From Priapulus caudatus (taxonomy: Eukaryota; Priapulida; Priapulimorpha; Priapulimorphida; Priapulidae): a stretch of DNA of 31,647 bases. Positions 21,402 through 31,424 of the stretch are shown one piece after another. Each line of letters begins with the position of its first letter. Position 1 is the stretch's first letter. The position numbers and the translations under genes were made by a program. The stretch lies in assembly GCF_000485595.1 (NCBI RefSeq), contig NW_014577589.1:161088-192734 (forward strand), given 5' to 3'. Under the pieces are notes generated by a model that was not told the DNA's origin, did no database searches, and saw nothing but the letters and a program-made list of their open reading frames with translations.

Positions 21402-21750
21402 GTAAAAAACATACAACAACACTGCATCTAGATGAACAATTATGTAGAGGTGGCTGCTTGTAGAAACTGGGATCATACTGGGTTCTCACTGAAATGGGTT
21501 GTTATCTCATGGATAATTCAGGAAATAAGTACTAAATTGACTAATATTAGTTTTACATTTTAGACAGCATGCTGCTAAAACTTCCCAACTGCATAAATTT
21601 TTAGTGATCTGAGCTAAAATAGGCAGCAAAACCGTACTGGTTAATATTGACGCCGTCGATCCGTTGGTGTGACTGGTACTATTCTAAGAGAAATCCATGA
21701 CTAATGTAATGTGATGAGCAATAATGAAAAGTTGACACAATTTTTCATCA

Positions 21751-22036
21751 GGCCAAAACAAAATATAGGTGTGGTTACCGTTTCCCGACTGACCATATTT
21801 ATTCCCAGCGACCCTAAACATTTTATTGTCAATTTTCTTTAATGTAACTAAAAAAATTAAAAAAAAAATATTAACAAATTTGAATTGGACAGTTCCTGCT
21901 TCAAAAGGCACAACGCACATCCTTCGGACATGGTTCGTAAATAAAATGTTTCAATAAAATAAAATGTTTTTCCTACCTACCTACCCTATTTTTTTTCGGC
22001 ATGAAATGGTAACCACACCTATAATTTGTTTTGGCC
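21751..22036. mobile_element. Harbinger-like MITE, 286 bp, inserted in duplicon B (target TCA)
   Basis: The ends are GGCCAAAACAAAATATAGG and CCTATAATTTGTTTTGGCC, and inverted similarity extends about 35 bp inward (GTGTGGTTACC). TCA flanks both sides (21748-21750 and 22037-22039). Copy A has the uninterrupted site, with one TCA at 7101-7103, so the insertion is directly demonstrated. A relative lies at 11072-11361. No coding capacity. Confidence 0.92.
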
Positions 22037-22136
22037 TCAGTGAAATTTCGGCAGTCGGTAGCGCTGATGATTGATATGATGGGTTGTCACTTTACTGTAG
22101 TCGCAAGTTGTCAACAATGTCCGTCCGTTAAGTACG

Positions 22137-22180
22137 CGAAGATTTCCGGAAGACGTAAGTAAGGTGATTGCCATACAATT
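22137..22180 (+). promoter_or_regulatory. ETS-like CCGGAAG plus consensus splice donor GTAAGT (copy B)
   Basis: TTTCCGGAAGACGTAAGTAAGG is identical to copy A (7201-7250) and again opens a CpG-rich stretch (about 22140-23350). Conservation between the copies is weak evidence for function because most of the duplicon is similar. Confidence 0.25.
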
Positions 22181-23761
22181 CACCACAGGGAACGTCCAAT
22201 CATTGCCATGTACATTCGGTGCACGCGAGAGAAGGCGTTCAACTGTTTACAGCCGCGCGCACTAGCATCAGCATTTACTGCCGCGCCTCACGGCAACCCT
22301 TGCAGTGTACTTAACTAGCACGTGAGATGAATCTCACGTGTGTCGCACACATCCTTGTAGATAGTAGTCGGTGGTCACTCTGCGTGCTTGGCCGACCGTG
22401 TACGGGAGTGACCGCTCGATCGACCGACCGTGCAGCCGAGTGATCGGTGGCGTGGGTGGCAGTGAAGCGAATGAGTAATCACATGTCAACAAGCCTCCCT
22501 CCCCATCAAGGTCTCCCCCCCCCCACACACACACGCGCGCGTGTACCTGGCTTAACGCTACTCTGCACACGCTGATACGTGCCTGTAGTGCGAGACTAGA
22601 TGCCACGCACTCACGCACGCGAGGGTTTCAACCTCCGCTCGAAAACAATTACGTGTTTATTCTCGACTCGAAACACGCATTTCGGCACGCAGTGCGTGGG
22701 AGCGGGCTGTTTCACGAACCGTCACGACCCAGACTGCATCTTTAGTTCTACTCGTGTTGTTGCATTCGCTCGGTCGTGCGCCCTGCAGTAACACAGCCCA
22801 ACAGTCGACGCCATGGTGCGTCTAGCACAGGTCTCTGATTAGTCTACGTTGGCGGCTGCTTGAAACAATCTTGGGCACATCGCGCCCTGGGGATCCATCA
22901 TTTCGTTGGCTATCCGAGCAGGCTGTTACGATCAGCAAGCCGCGAATCCCACGTGGAGCGTATATAGCACGTTCGTTTGTACGCCGCCGCCGCTGCTGCT
23001 ATTGCCGGCCTTGAGTGCGTATAGCTGTCCACAGCATTCACTGCGACTGCAGTGCTTAGGTCGGTCGACTGCGACGCGACTGCCTGCGACTGGCCGCTAC
23101 TAGTTGCTCGGAATAGAACAGTGGGCAACTGGACGCAACTAGTCGCTGCTGATCGCTTCCAATTGCTCGAAATCCAGTTGCTTCCAGTGAGTCGGCTCGC
23201 AAGCCCGACTTAAGCCCCCCCTGGCGATCGTAAACGGTGTGTGTCTGTGTGCGTTCGTGCGTTTCTGCTGATTCCCCACGAGATAGCTGCATGACTGTTC
23301 GTCAGCATGACTGTTCAAACTGTTCGGCGGCAGTGCGAAAACCCGGCGGAGAATAATTGATCAGAGGCATCTGATTAATATCTAATTTGCTGACTTATAA
23401 TGGGTTTGCACGGAAAGCTTTTTGAGCAGTTTGTAGTTTTTACGTGCGTGAAACTCAAATAGCAACTAACTTTTGGCTGCGAAGCGCATAGCATGGTATC
23501 GATACGTTTACGTGCAAAAATCAGATTTTTAAGTCATTTAGTCTTCGGGTGTTTAGAAGCTGAGTGTAAACAAACGAAGCTCAAAGGAAATTAAGGTTTT
23601 TAAAGGTTCATATCAAGTTGTCTTTTTAGTTTTACAGAATGTTTTTTATGAGTTGGTTTATCAACGGAGGCAACAATTCACTAGCCCATGCATTGGTTTC
23701 AGTTGGCCATCAGCAACTATATTTTAAAACGGAAATTTACAAAACAACAGCGAAAAAAATA

Positions 23762-23868
23762 CACGGGAGCGGCGAGCGATTTCGCTCCCGTCAGCTTTCA
23801 AAGCGCTCTGGTAACAACAATTACGAGAGCGAAAATTTTGGAAGCTACGAGAAAAAATCGCTCCCGTG
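23762..23868. repeat. Foldback element with CGGGAGCG ends
   Basis: CACGGGAGCG at 23762-23771 pairs with CGCTCCCGTG at 23859-23868, and also with a nearer CGCTCCCGT at 23783-23791. The interior contains ATTACGAGAGC, shared with the palindrome at 25011-25059. It lies immediately beyond the right end of duplicon B and is absent from the corresponding flank of copy A. Confidence 0.6.
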
Positions 23869-24498
23869 CCGCCGGCAGCGTTACGACCCGTTCCTCAACG
23901 TAGACAGCTAGGGTATCCAAAACATCTAGAGCTGCATGAACTCCCTCAACGCATGATTCGCCACACGAACAAAAACTCGCGACAGTCTAAGAAATCAATG
24001 TGTTTTTATAATCGCGTAACAATAAGTTTATATATCGCAGGGGTTATTGTGGGAAGTTAGGGCACGACCAGTGACACCTGACACGCACGTAATCAAAGCT
24101 GTTTTCTGAATTCGTCACGTAGAAAGTGGACTGTTTTTATTCAGGTAGATATTTAGAAGAAATGTAAACTGTATATACTTGAAGATTCTAGGCACTTGTA
24201 ACTTTGTGGATGTGCGGCAGCATTGATAGATCTATATGCATGGGGGTACCGTGGACTGGGGAAGAGAAAAACGAAAGTAAAACCTTACCCAGAAGCTCCC
24301 CCGACATTCCTAGAGATTGAAACATTATTTGACCAACTCTAATTAAGTTACATCAAGAGTTAATGAAGACACTATTTGTCAATGTTGTTAATTTGTCAAA
24401 TTTGTTATGCGTATGCTGTTTTAATTCCAAAGGTTATCTTTTTATACTATTTTGTTACTCACTGCTAGTAAATAAGCTGACCACCAAATTTTTGTGCA
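23869..24498. other. Unique AT-rich sequence, nothing recognised
   Basis: About 630 bp without a recognisable exon, repeat or RNA gene. Confidence 0.4.
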
Positions 24499-24667
24499 GG
24501 TCCACCAACTTTCTGAAGTTGGTGGTCCTGCTGTCCACTAGATTTTCAGCCGAAATTCGAACCATGGGGTGCCGGGTTCGACAAAACCCGCTTGCCCGAT
24601 GGCCCGGGGCAACCAAAATTCTCCACGGGGCAGGTAGCTTGAAATTGCACTTCCCTGTTCGGGCAAG
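24499..24667. repeat. Composite foldback sequence, possible small interspersed element
   Basis: A tight hairpin (GGTCCACCAACTT / AAGTTGGTGGTCC, 24499-24528) is followed by an outer inverted pair CTTGCCCGA (24591-24599) and TCGGGCAAG (24659-24667) and a small palindrome GGGTTCGACAAAACCC. GGTTCGA resembles a Pol III B box, but no A box at the usual distance is clear, so a tRNA-derived SINE is only a possibility. Confidence 0.35.
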
Positions 24668-25010
24668 CAAGTTTTTTTTATTGAATGGCTAGACATAACG
24701 AGATTTGAATTAAAAAACAATGCGAATGAGACAATCAGTGCATGCAGTCATACTTTGTACACAACATGCATACAGCAACATGTAAACCCGGCCTCCGTGA
24801 TTTTGTCACCATTAGGAATAATTTGTGACCTCGTCGATTTCGCCAAAGCATAATCTTGACTTTTGTTTAGGAAACACCTTTACGATAATTAGACACAATT
24901 TCTGGCTTCTGAGACATTAGAGTCAGTGCATCAAAATTATGAAAATTTTAACAAAATCATGCTATGAAAAAGTAGCTCTGGCCAAGCTCAAAATAGCTCC
25001 CGTAAACAAA
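24668..25010. other. AT-rich sequence, nothing recognised
   Basis: About 340 bp with no supported feature other than an AGCTCCCGTAA motif at its end that belongs to the following palindrome family. Confidence 0.4.
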
Positions 25011-25059
25011 ATTACGAGAGCTCTTTTTTCATACAAAATCAAAAAAGAGCTCTCGTAAT
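25011..25059. repeat. Palindrome, 19-bp perfect arms
   Basis: ATTACGAGAGCTCTTTTTT (25011-25029) is the exact reverse complement of 25041-25059, with an 11-nt loop. It shares ATTACGAGAGC with the element at 23762-23868. Confidence 0.85.
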
Positions 25060-25129
25060 AAAAAAAGTATTTTTTAGGCTGAGTGAAACCAAGAATAAGA
25101 AATGATTACTACCACCCGACACACGCACA

Positions 25130-25640
25130 CAACAACACATCACACACACACACACACACACACACATTCTCTTCTTTACTCCTATACTCTCATACACACA
25201 CAGTATCTCTCTCTCTCTCTCTCTCTCTGCTTTCTTCCTTGTTTCGCACCTTGTATCCATGTAAGACGGATGTTGTATTCTATACAGTCATGTCGCAGCC
25301 TCACGCAGCAAGAACGAACAAACTGAGACGCGTGACAAAGCACATCACACATGCACGCTACGCACGCACACACACACGCCACGCGCACGCACCACGCGCG
25401 AACACACACACAATACAGAACTGAAACACGCACTCTCAAACAATAACCACCAAACGCTTATCGCACACTCAACAGAGCGCAGCACCAATACACCGCACAC
25501 TGCTGACGCGCACGCGCACAGCGCACGCGCACGCGCACGCGCAAGCAATCACACCAACACACACACACACACACGCTACCATCAACCACACACACACACG
25601 CATGCAGACGTACACGCACGCGTGAGCAGTGATTCGCAGT
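25130..25640 (+). repeat. CA, TC and ACGC low-complexity tract
   Basis: (AC)n near 25140-25166, (TC)n at 25206-25229, then a degenerate CGCAC/ACAC tract from 25350 to 25630. The open frames through it are compositional. Confidence 0.8.
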
Positions 25641-25721
25641 GCAGGCGTCCCGGCATCGTGGGTATATATGTACGGTCAGGAGCTAATCATGACAAATGTG
25701 CTAATAAAAGGTATAAAGGTG

Positions 25722-25766
25722 CAGGAGCTAAATAATGACAATGTGCTTTGTCATTATTAGCTCCTG
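25722..25766. repeat. Palindrome ending CAGGAGCTAA / TTAGCTCCTG
   Basis: CAGGAGCTAAATAATGACA (25722-25740) pairs with TGTCATTATTAGCTCCTG (25749-25766) apart from one unpaired A. A further direct copy of the left arm (CAGGAGCTAATCATGACA) starts near 25677. Confidence 0.8.
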
Positions 25767-25767
25767 G

Positions 25768-25908
25768 TACGGTGTATGTATATCAAGAGTACATAATAGA
25801 GATATTATATAGATATATAGATTATATATAGATATATAGATTATATATAGATATATAGATTATATAGAGATAAATCTCTATTATGTAATCTGATATACAT
25901 ACACCGTA
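25768..25908. repeat. Foldback element with 35-bp arms and AT-rich tandem loop
   Basis: The left arm 25768-25803 (TACGGTGTATGTATATCAAG...) pairs with the right arm 25874-25908. The loop is a 17-19-bp repeat of TAGATATATAGATTATA, about three copies. The arms contain TATCAAGAGT, shared with elements at 25945, 29809 and 30201. A further copy of the arm motif (TACGGTGTATGTATATCAAG) follows at 25933-25952. Confidence 0.8.
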
Positions 25909-25944
25909 TATATACATCAAGAGTTTATATATACGGTGTATGTA

Positions 25945-25985
25945 TATCAAGATTCTTTAAAAGGCTTCTTTATATGCTCTTGATA
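25945..25985. repeat. Short palindromic element TATCAAGA...TCTTGATA
   Basis: A 41-bp imperfect palindrome with interior CTTTAAAAGGCTTCTTTAT, closely resembling that at 29809-29872. Confidence 0.6.
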
Positions 25986-26045
25986 ACGTGTATATGTAAA
26001 TCTATGTATTCCGCCACCGGGCAGAAATAATGCGATTTGCTACGG

Positions 26046-26290
26046 AGAGACGTGCCCTGCTGCTGCTGCTGGTGCTGCTTATGCTGCTAAGTGCCTACTA
26101 CTTTTTTTGCCTGTTGCTGCTGCTAGATGACTGCGCTGCTGCATGCGCTCTGCAGTTTAATGCTGCTGCTATATCTACTACTACTAGCTATGCTATTTGC
26201 TGCTGTCTTACTGTGCTGCTGCTCCTCAACTACTATGTACTACTCTACTGCTTGCTGATTCTTTGTTGTGTATGTACTACTAACATCGCT
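26046..26290 (+). repeat. Degenerate CTG trinucleotide tract
   Basis: Runs of (CTG)2-5 are mixed with TGCTA and TACTACTA. An open frame through it (26030-26365) reads poly-Leu/Cys and is compositional, although its start looks deceptively like a signal anchor. Confidence 0.75.
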
Positions 26291-26439
26291 GCAGGCGGAT
26301 GCGCAATTAACATCATTTACACGTGTCGCGTCGCTGTTCACAACAAATATTCGCTTTTCTTATAATTTTTCGAAATAATTTCGGCTTCTGATGCAAATCA
26401 ATTCAACATCTGCTGGCTTTGTGCTCGCGCGGTTGCAGC

Positions 26440-26655
26440 TCGTCAGTGAGCAGCCACAGCAGCAGAAGCAGAGATAGCATCAGCAGTAAGCATCGCAGCG
26501 GCGGTAGCGGCCCAGCAGCAGCGGTAGCGGCAGCAGCAGAGCGATAGCAGGTAGTAGTAGCTTAAGCAGTAGCAGCAGTAAGCACCAGTAGCAGTAACAG
26601 CATTAGTAGTACCAGATTAGTAGTGAGTAGCAGTAGCAGCAGTAGTGTAGCCATA
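26440..26655 (+). repeat. Degenerate CAG/GTAGCAG trinucleotide tract
   Basis: AGCAGCAGAAGCAG, GCGGTAGCGGC and GTAGTAGTAGC motifs. Its complement is the CTG tract at 26046-26290, so the pair forms a large imperfect inverted arrangement about 150 bp apart. Confidence 0.75.
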
Positions 26656-26659
26656 GTAG

Positions 26660-27180
26660 TAACCCGTAGAGACTTCCAGACTCCGCTACACACACGGGGC
26701 AGTGGCAGTGGTAATCTACTCCATAGACACGGTCCAAACCCCTACACACACGGGGGTAGTGGCAGTGGATCTACGTCCCGTATAGATCGCGTCAGAACCC
26801 CGCTACAAAACGGGGCTATGGCAAGTGGATCTACGATCCCGTAGAGACGAGTCCATGCTCCGTTACACACACGGGGTATGCCAGGGATCTATCTCCCGTA
26901 GAACGGTCCAGACCCTCGCTACACACGGCGTTAGTGGCAGTGGATCTTACGTCCCGTAGAACGTCAGAACTCCGCTACTACACAACGGGCGTAGTGCAGT
27001 GGATCTAGTCCCGTAGAGACGGTCCTGCCTCGCCTACACACACGCGGGTAGTGGGCGGTGTTAGTGATCTCACGTACCGATAGAAGAGACGGCCATGCCT
27101 CCGATACACACACGAGTAGTTGGCTAGTGGATCTACGTCCGTAGAGACGGTCAGGCCTCGCTAACACACTGTCCTACTGA
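26660..27180 (+). repeat. About 58-bp tandem repeat with internal hairpin, eight units
   Basis: Units start at TACACACACGGGG, pass through AGTGGCAGTGGATC, and contain TCTACGTCCCGTAGA, a perfect 6-bp stem with a 3-nt loop, then GACGGTCC. Units vary from about 55 to 68 bp. No reading frame runs through. Confidence 0.85.
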
Positions 27181-27353
27181 CATAACCCTGTCATTTGCAC
27201 TCACGCGGCTTACAATAGTAACTCTCTAGTTAGATAAATATTCGGCAGTAGCTACTGCTACAGTATGACGCCTTTACGGACCACGTTTGACCACGTTGCA
27301 CCGCCTAACATCACGGACGCACGCACACGTTGTGCGTCCACATGGATATGAGA

Positions 27354-27354
<1 letters not shown>

Positions 27355-27392
<38 letters not shown>

Positions 27393-27455
27393 GAGTAGAG
27401 AGAGAGAGAGATAGAGGCTCACGATGAGCGGAGCGTGAACGAGAGAGATAGATAG

Positions 27456-27486
<31 letters not shown>

Positions 27487-27689
27487 CAGAAAAGAGAGAG
27501 TGGAGGTAGAGAGAGAGGGAAGATGAGGAGAGCAGCAGAGAAAGAGAGATTGAGAGGAGGAGAATGAGAGGGAGGAGAGCAGAGAGGAGAGAGAGAGAGA
27601 GAAGATAGAGAGAGAGAGAGAGAGAGCAGAGAGAGAGAGAAGAGAGAAGAGAGAGAGAGAGAGTGAGAGAAGAGAGAGAGAGAGATGAG

Positions 27690-27742
<53 letters not shown>

Positions 27743-27776
27743 AGAGAGACGAGAGAGAGAGCGAGAGAGAGAGAAA

Positions 27777-27807
<31 letters not shown>

Positions 27808-27925
27808 GAGAGGAGACAGAGAGGAGAGAACAGAGAGAGAGGAGAGGAAAGAGAGGAGAGAAGAGCAGAGAGGAGGAGAGAGAGAGAGAGAGACGAGAGA
27901 GAAAGAGAGACAACAGAGACAGGCG
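27355..27925 (+). repeat. (GA)n-rich microsatellite, about 570 bp
   Basis: An almost pure purine strand of GA, GAGAA and GAGGA runs. Long frames on both strands (S/L or R/E only) are compositional. It is triplex-prone. Confidence 0.95.
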
Positions 27926-28004
27926 GAAGAACCTAGAGATAGTGACGTCATTAACAGAGAATGTGCTGGAACTGCACATGTTATGTTAGATGCCGGAAAA
28001 ACCG

Positions 28005-28159
28005 CTGCTTGCATACTGCTGCTGCTGCTGCTGCCTGTGTTGCTATCCTGCTGCTGTACTGCTGCGACTTACTGCTACTGATACTACATACTTATCTACT
28101 ATAATATGCTCTGTGCTACTACTGCTGCTGCTGATGCTACTACTGCTGCTGTTGCTTTT

Positions 28160-28202
<43 letters not shown>

Positions 28203-28320
28203 CCTGCTGCTGCTGAAGCTGTCACTGCTGTACTGACTGCTGCTGCTGCGCTGCTGCTGCATACTGCTGCTGCTCCTGCTGCTGCTCTATTACTACTGCT
28301 GCTGTGCTCTGCTGATGATG
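28005..28320 (+). repeat. CTG trinucleotide tract interrupted by a 41-T run
   Basis: Degenerate (CTG)n on both sides of an uninterrupted run of T at 28162-28202. The poly-Leu and poly-Ala frames are compositional. Confidence 0.9.
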
Positions 28321-28611
28321 ATTGATGATGCGGTAATGAACGTGAACATATCTCGACCATTCAGCGACAACATGCATTTATCATAATCACTGCCAGAGCG
28401 GCGGCAGGTAGCGGCGGAGGAGGCGAGCATATGTAAACTGGTTCTGTTGCGATCGGCCACGGTCACGCACCGGCACGCCACGCATCGCACGCACGCATTC
28501 AAGGGACAGATAATGGATACATGCTACTATCTTACACGCACCACAGAATCGCGTACGTCCATACACGGAGACACTCTATAACACGCGCTCACACACCGTA
28601 GTATATACCAT

Positions 28612-29034
28612 ACATTAACACACACACACACAACACACACACAACACACACACACACAAAACACACAACAACACACACAGACACACAACACACACACAAC
28701 CATCACACACACACACACACGCACACACACAGACGACGCAAGCACGCACGCATCGCACGTTACTGCGCGCGTCACGCATGCGCACAGCCAAGACACGCAC
28801 CACACATACATACACATACACACACACACACACTACACACAACACACACACACACAATACATACACACACACACGCCCACGCCCCACACACAACACACCT
28901 ACACACACATACCACACCATACATACACACAACACACACACACACACACACACGCACCACAACAAACAAACACACACACGCACCACACACCAACACACAC
29001 ACACACATACACAACACACACACACACACATCAT

Positions 29035-29065
<31 letters not shown>

Positions 29066-29202
29066 ACCGCCAGCACACACACCACCTGACACGTACACAC
29101 CATACACACAACACATACATACACAAACAACACACACAAACATACACACGCACCACACACAAAAACACACACACGCACCCACACACATCATACACAAACA
29201 CA

Positions 29203-29234
<32 letters not shown>

Positions 29235-29302
29235 TACCACAAACACACACACACACACACACACAACAACACACACACACACACACACACACCACAGCAC
29301 AA
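28612..29302 (+). repeat. (CA)n-rich tract, about 690 bp
   Basis: CA runs interrupted by AACA, ATA and short unique segments such as 28733-28795. The Cys/Val frames on the minus strand are compositional. Z-DNA-prone. Confidence 0.95.
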
Positions 29303-29344
29303 CAGATTCAGTACGTGCTGCATTCATGCTCAGACTTAGTCACC

Positions 29345-29795
29345 AGCACGCTGCACGTACAAACACACCCGCCACAAGTGCATTGCACGCACGCACCACG
29401 CACGCGGGTCAGCTACAAACACACCGCACACTGCTATGCACGCACGCACACGCCCACGCGGTCACGTACAAACACAATCCGCGACGTGCATGCGCGCACG
29501 CACACGCAAGCGTAACGTACATAACACACCGCACAGTGGAATGCCGAACGCACACGCACGCGTCACGTACAAACACACCGCACACGTGCATTGCGCGCAC
29601 GCCACACGCACGCCGTACAGTACAAACATACCCACACTGCATGCGCGCACGCACACGCACGCGTCCCGTACAAACACACCCGCACAACGTGATGCGCGCA
29701 CGCACACGCACGGGTCACGTACAAACATCACCGCACACGTGCACGCACCACACGCACGCCGTCACGTACAAACCACCGCACACGTGCATGCTGCG
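29345..29795 (+). repeat. About 50-bp minisatellite, nine units
   Basis: Each unit runs GTCACGTACAAACACACCGC, then ACACGTGCATG, then CGCGCACGCACACGCACGC, with 1-base indels. It contains ACACGTG E-box-like and CGCGCACGCAC alternating stretches. Confidence 0.9.
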
Positions 29796-29808
29796 TTCTT
29801 TCGCTGGC

Positions 29809-29872
29809 CTATATAGTATCAAGGCGTATTAAAGAAGCTTCTTTATACGCCTCTTGAATTATATAGTATAAT
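29809..29872. repeat. Palindromic element with TATCAAG ends
   Basis: CTATATAGTATCAAGGCGTATTAAAGAAG is followed directly by the near-complement CTTCTTTATACGCC, TCTTGA and ATTATATAG. The interior matches the element at 25945-25985. Confidence 0.8.
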
Positions 29873-30200
29873 ATATATGAAGCGCATATTTGCAAAACTG
29901 CCTATATCAATTTTTTTCAAAATCAAGTTTAAACTACCAATGTATTAGTATGGAACATAGGTACCGTGTAGAAGTACTATTTGTCTTTGAGACAGGCTAC
30001 ATCATGCTTAAAAACCCATCAATTAAATCATGTTTATGCATAATCCAAAAATTTTATAGTTTCAAAATATGCCATATATCTTCACGAACATTTTAACCAA
30101 TGCTGAAAACAATTGTAAATGATTGTCAAATAATTGTTTTTTGTCAGTTATTCTCTCATTTTCTCAAAAGGACATCTACGGCCAGTTTGCAAATAAGCTC
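29873..30200. other. AT-rich unique sequence, nothing recognised
   Basis: About 330 bp between two palindromic elements, with no supported gene. Confidence 0.4.
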
Positions 30201-30272
30201 TATTATATATCAAGAGTCCATAATGAAAATAGTCTTCTAGTATAGTCTTTCTATAGGACTCTTGAGAATATA
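30201..30272. repeat. Foldback element TATCAAGAGTCCATA...TATAGGACTCTTGAG
   Basis: Left arm 30201-30222 and right arm 30252-30272 pair imperfectly around TGAAAATAGTCTTCTAG. The ends match the TATCAAGAGT family. Confidence 0.75.
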
Positions 30273-30359
30273 TATCTATAATATCTATCTATATATAAAT
30301 ATATAGATATATATATATAATATATAAACCACGGCTGCTGCGCATGCTGAACGGATAGT

Positions 30360-31400
30360 CCATGTAACTGTTACTTGTATATAACACATATATATATAAC
30401 AGATATACATTCTACATGTACATGCTTACTGTATAACACACATATATATATATCAGATATACATTCATTACATGTAACATTACAACATATACACACAAGT
30501 ATAATGTAAGCTGATATATATACAACATATATATACAAGATATACATTCATAATTTACATACACGCACACACACAGTATAGTAGATATATATACATTCAT
30601 ACATGTACCATATACACGCACACACACATTATATTGTACTTGTATTATATACATATATTATATAATATTATATATATATACAGATATACATTCATACATG
30701 TACATATACACGCATACACACACAAGTATATGTAGCTGATATATATACACATATATATACAGATATACATTCATACATGTACATATACACGCATACACAC
30801 ACAAGTATATGTAGCTGATATATATACACAGATTTATACAGATTATGATATACATTCATACATGTACATGTTACTTGTATATACACATATATATATATAT
30901 ACAGATATACATTCATACATGTACATATACACACATATACACAAGTATATGTAGCTGATATATACATGCATACATGTACATATACACACATATACACAAG
31001 TATATGTAGCTGATATATATATACATGCATACATGTACATATACACGCACACACACAAGTATATGTAGCTGATATATACATGCATACATGTACACAGGTA
31101 TATACATAGATACATACAGATACACATGGATACACGTACATGTATATATAGCTGATATATACGTGTAACATACATGTACATGTACACGCAAAAGTCGCAA
31201 ATACACATGTATATGTAGCTGATATATACATGTATAGTTGTATACACGTACATGTACACGCATTCACACATGTATATGTAGCTGATATATACATGTAACA
31301 TACATGTACACGCACACACACACATGTATATGTAGCTGATATATACATGTAACATACATGTACATGTACACGCAAATACACATGTACATGTAGTTAAAAT
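30360..31400 (+). repeat. AT-rich satellite-like array, about 65-75-bp units
   Basis: Repeated blocks: GATATACATTCATACATGTA, CATATACACGCACACACA, then AGTATATGTAGCTGATATATA. About a dozen or more copies. The later copies (31080-31390) use ACATGTACACGC and lose the CATTCAT part. The Tyr/Cys/Ile frames on the minus strand are compositional. Confidence 0.9.
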
Positions 31401-31424
31401 ATACACAGAAATACATGGATACAC

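Larger units (their letters stand above)
20582..23746 (+). repeat. Segmental duplication, copy B (contains intact adducin exon 1B)
   Basis: Direct copy of 5993-8848. Relative to A it has five more 13-bp units, a 286-bp MITE and many 1-base differences. It starts at a single 58-bp unit (20582-20639) and ends after GGAAATTTACAAAACA. A foldback element begins 16 bp beyond the right end. Exons 2 and 3 are not included in the duplication. Confidence 0.9.

Noticed and set aside
24570-24590. tRNA or SINE promoter suggested by GGTTCGA
   Set aside because: No A box at the right distance and no cloverleaf could be drawn.
26030-26365. Leu-rich frame resembling a membrane protein
   Set aside because: Encoded by the CTG tract; the hydrophobicity follows from the trinucleotide repeat.
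27274-28014. 246-residue minus-strand Ser/Leu frame
   Set aside because: Pure by-product of the GA microsatellite; several frames are open in parallel.
28527-29323. Cys/Val-rich minus-strand frames of 100-189 residues
   Set aside because: Translation of (CA)n repeats; no motif or start context of note.
30692-31424. Tyr/Cys/Ile-rich minus-strand frames of up to 229 residues
   Set aside because: By-product of the AT-rich satellite; sequence repeats with the unit and shows no domain.
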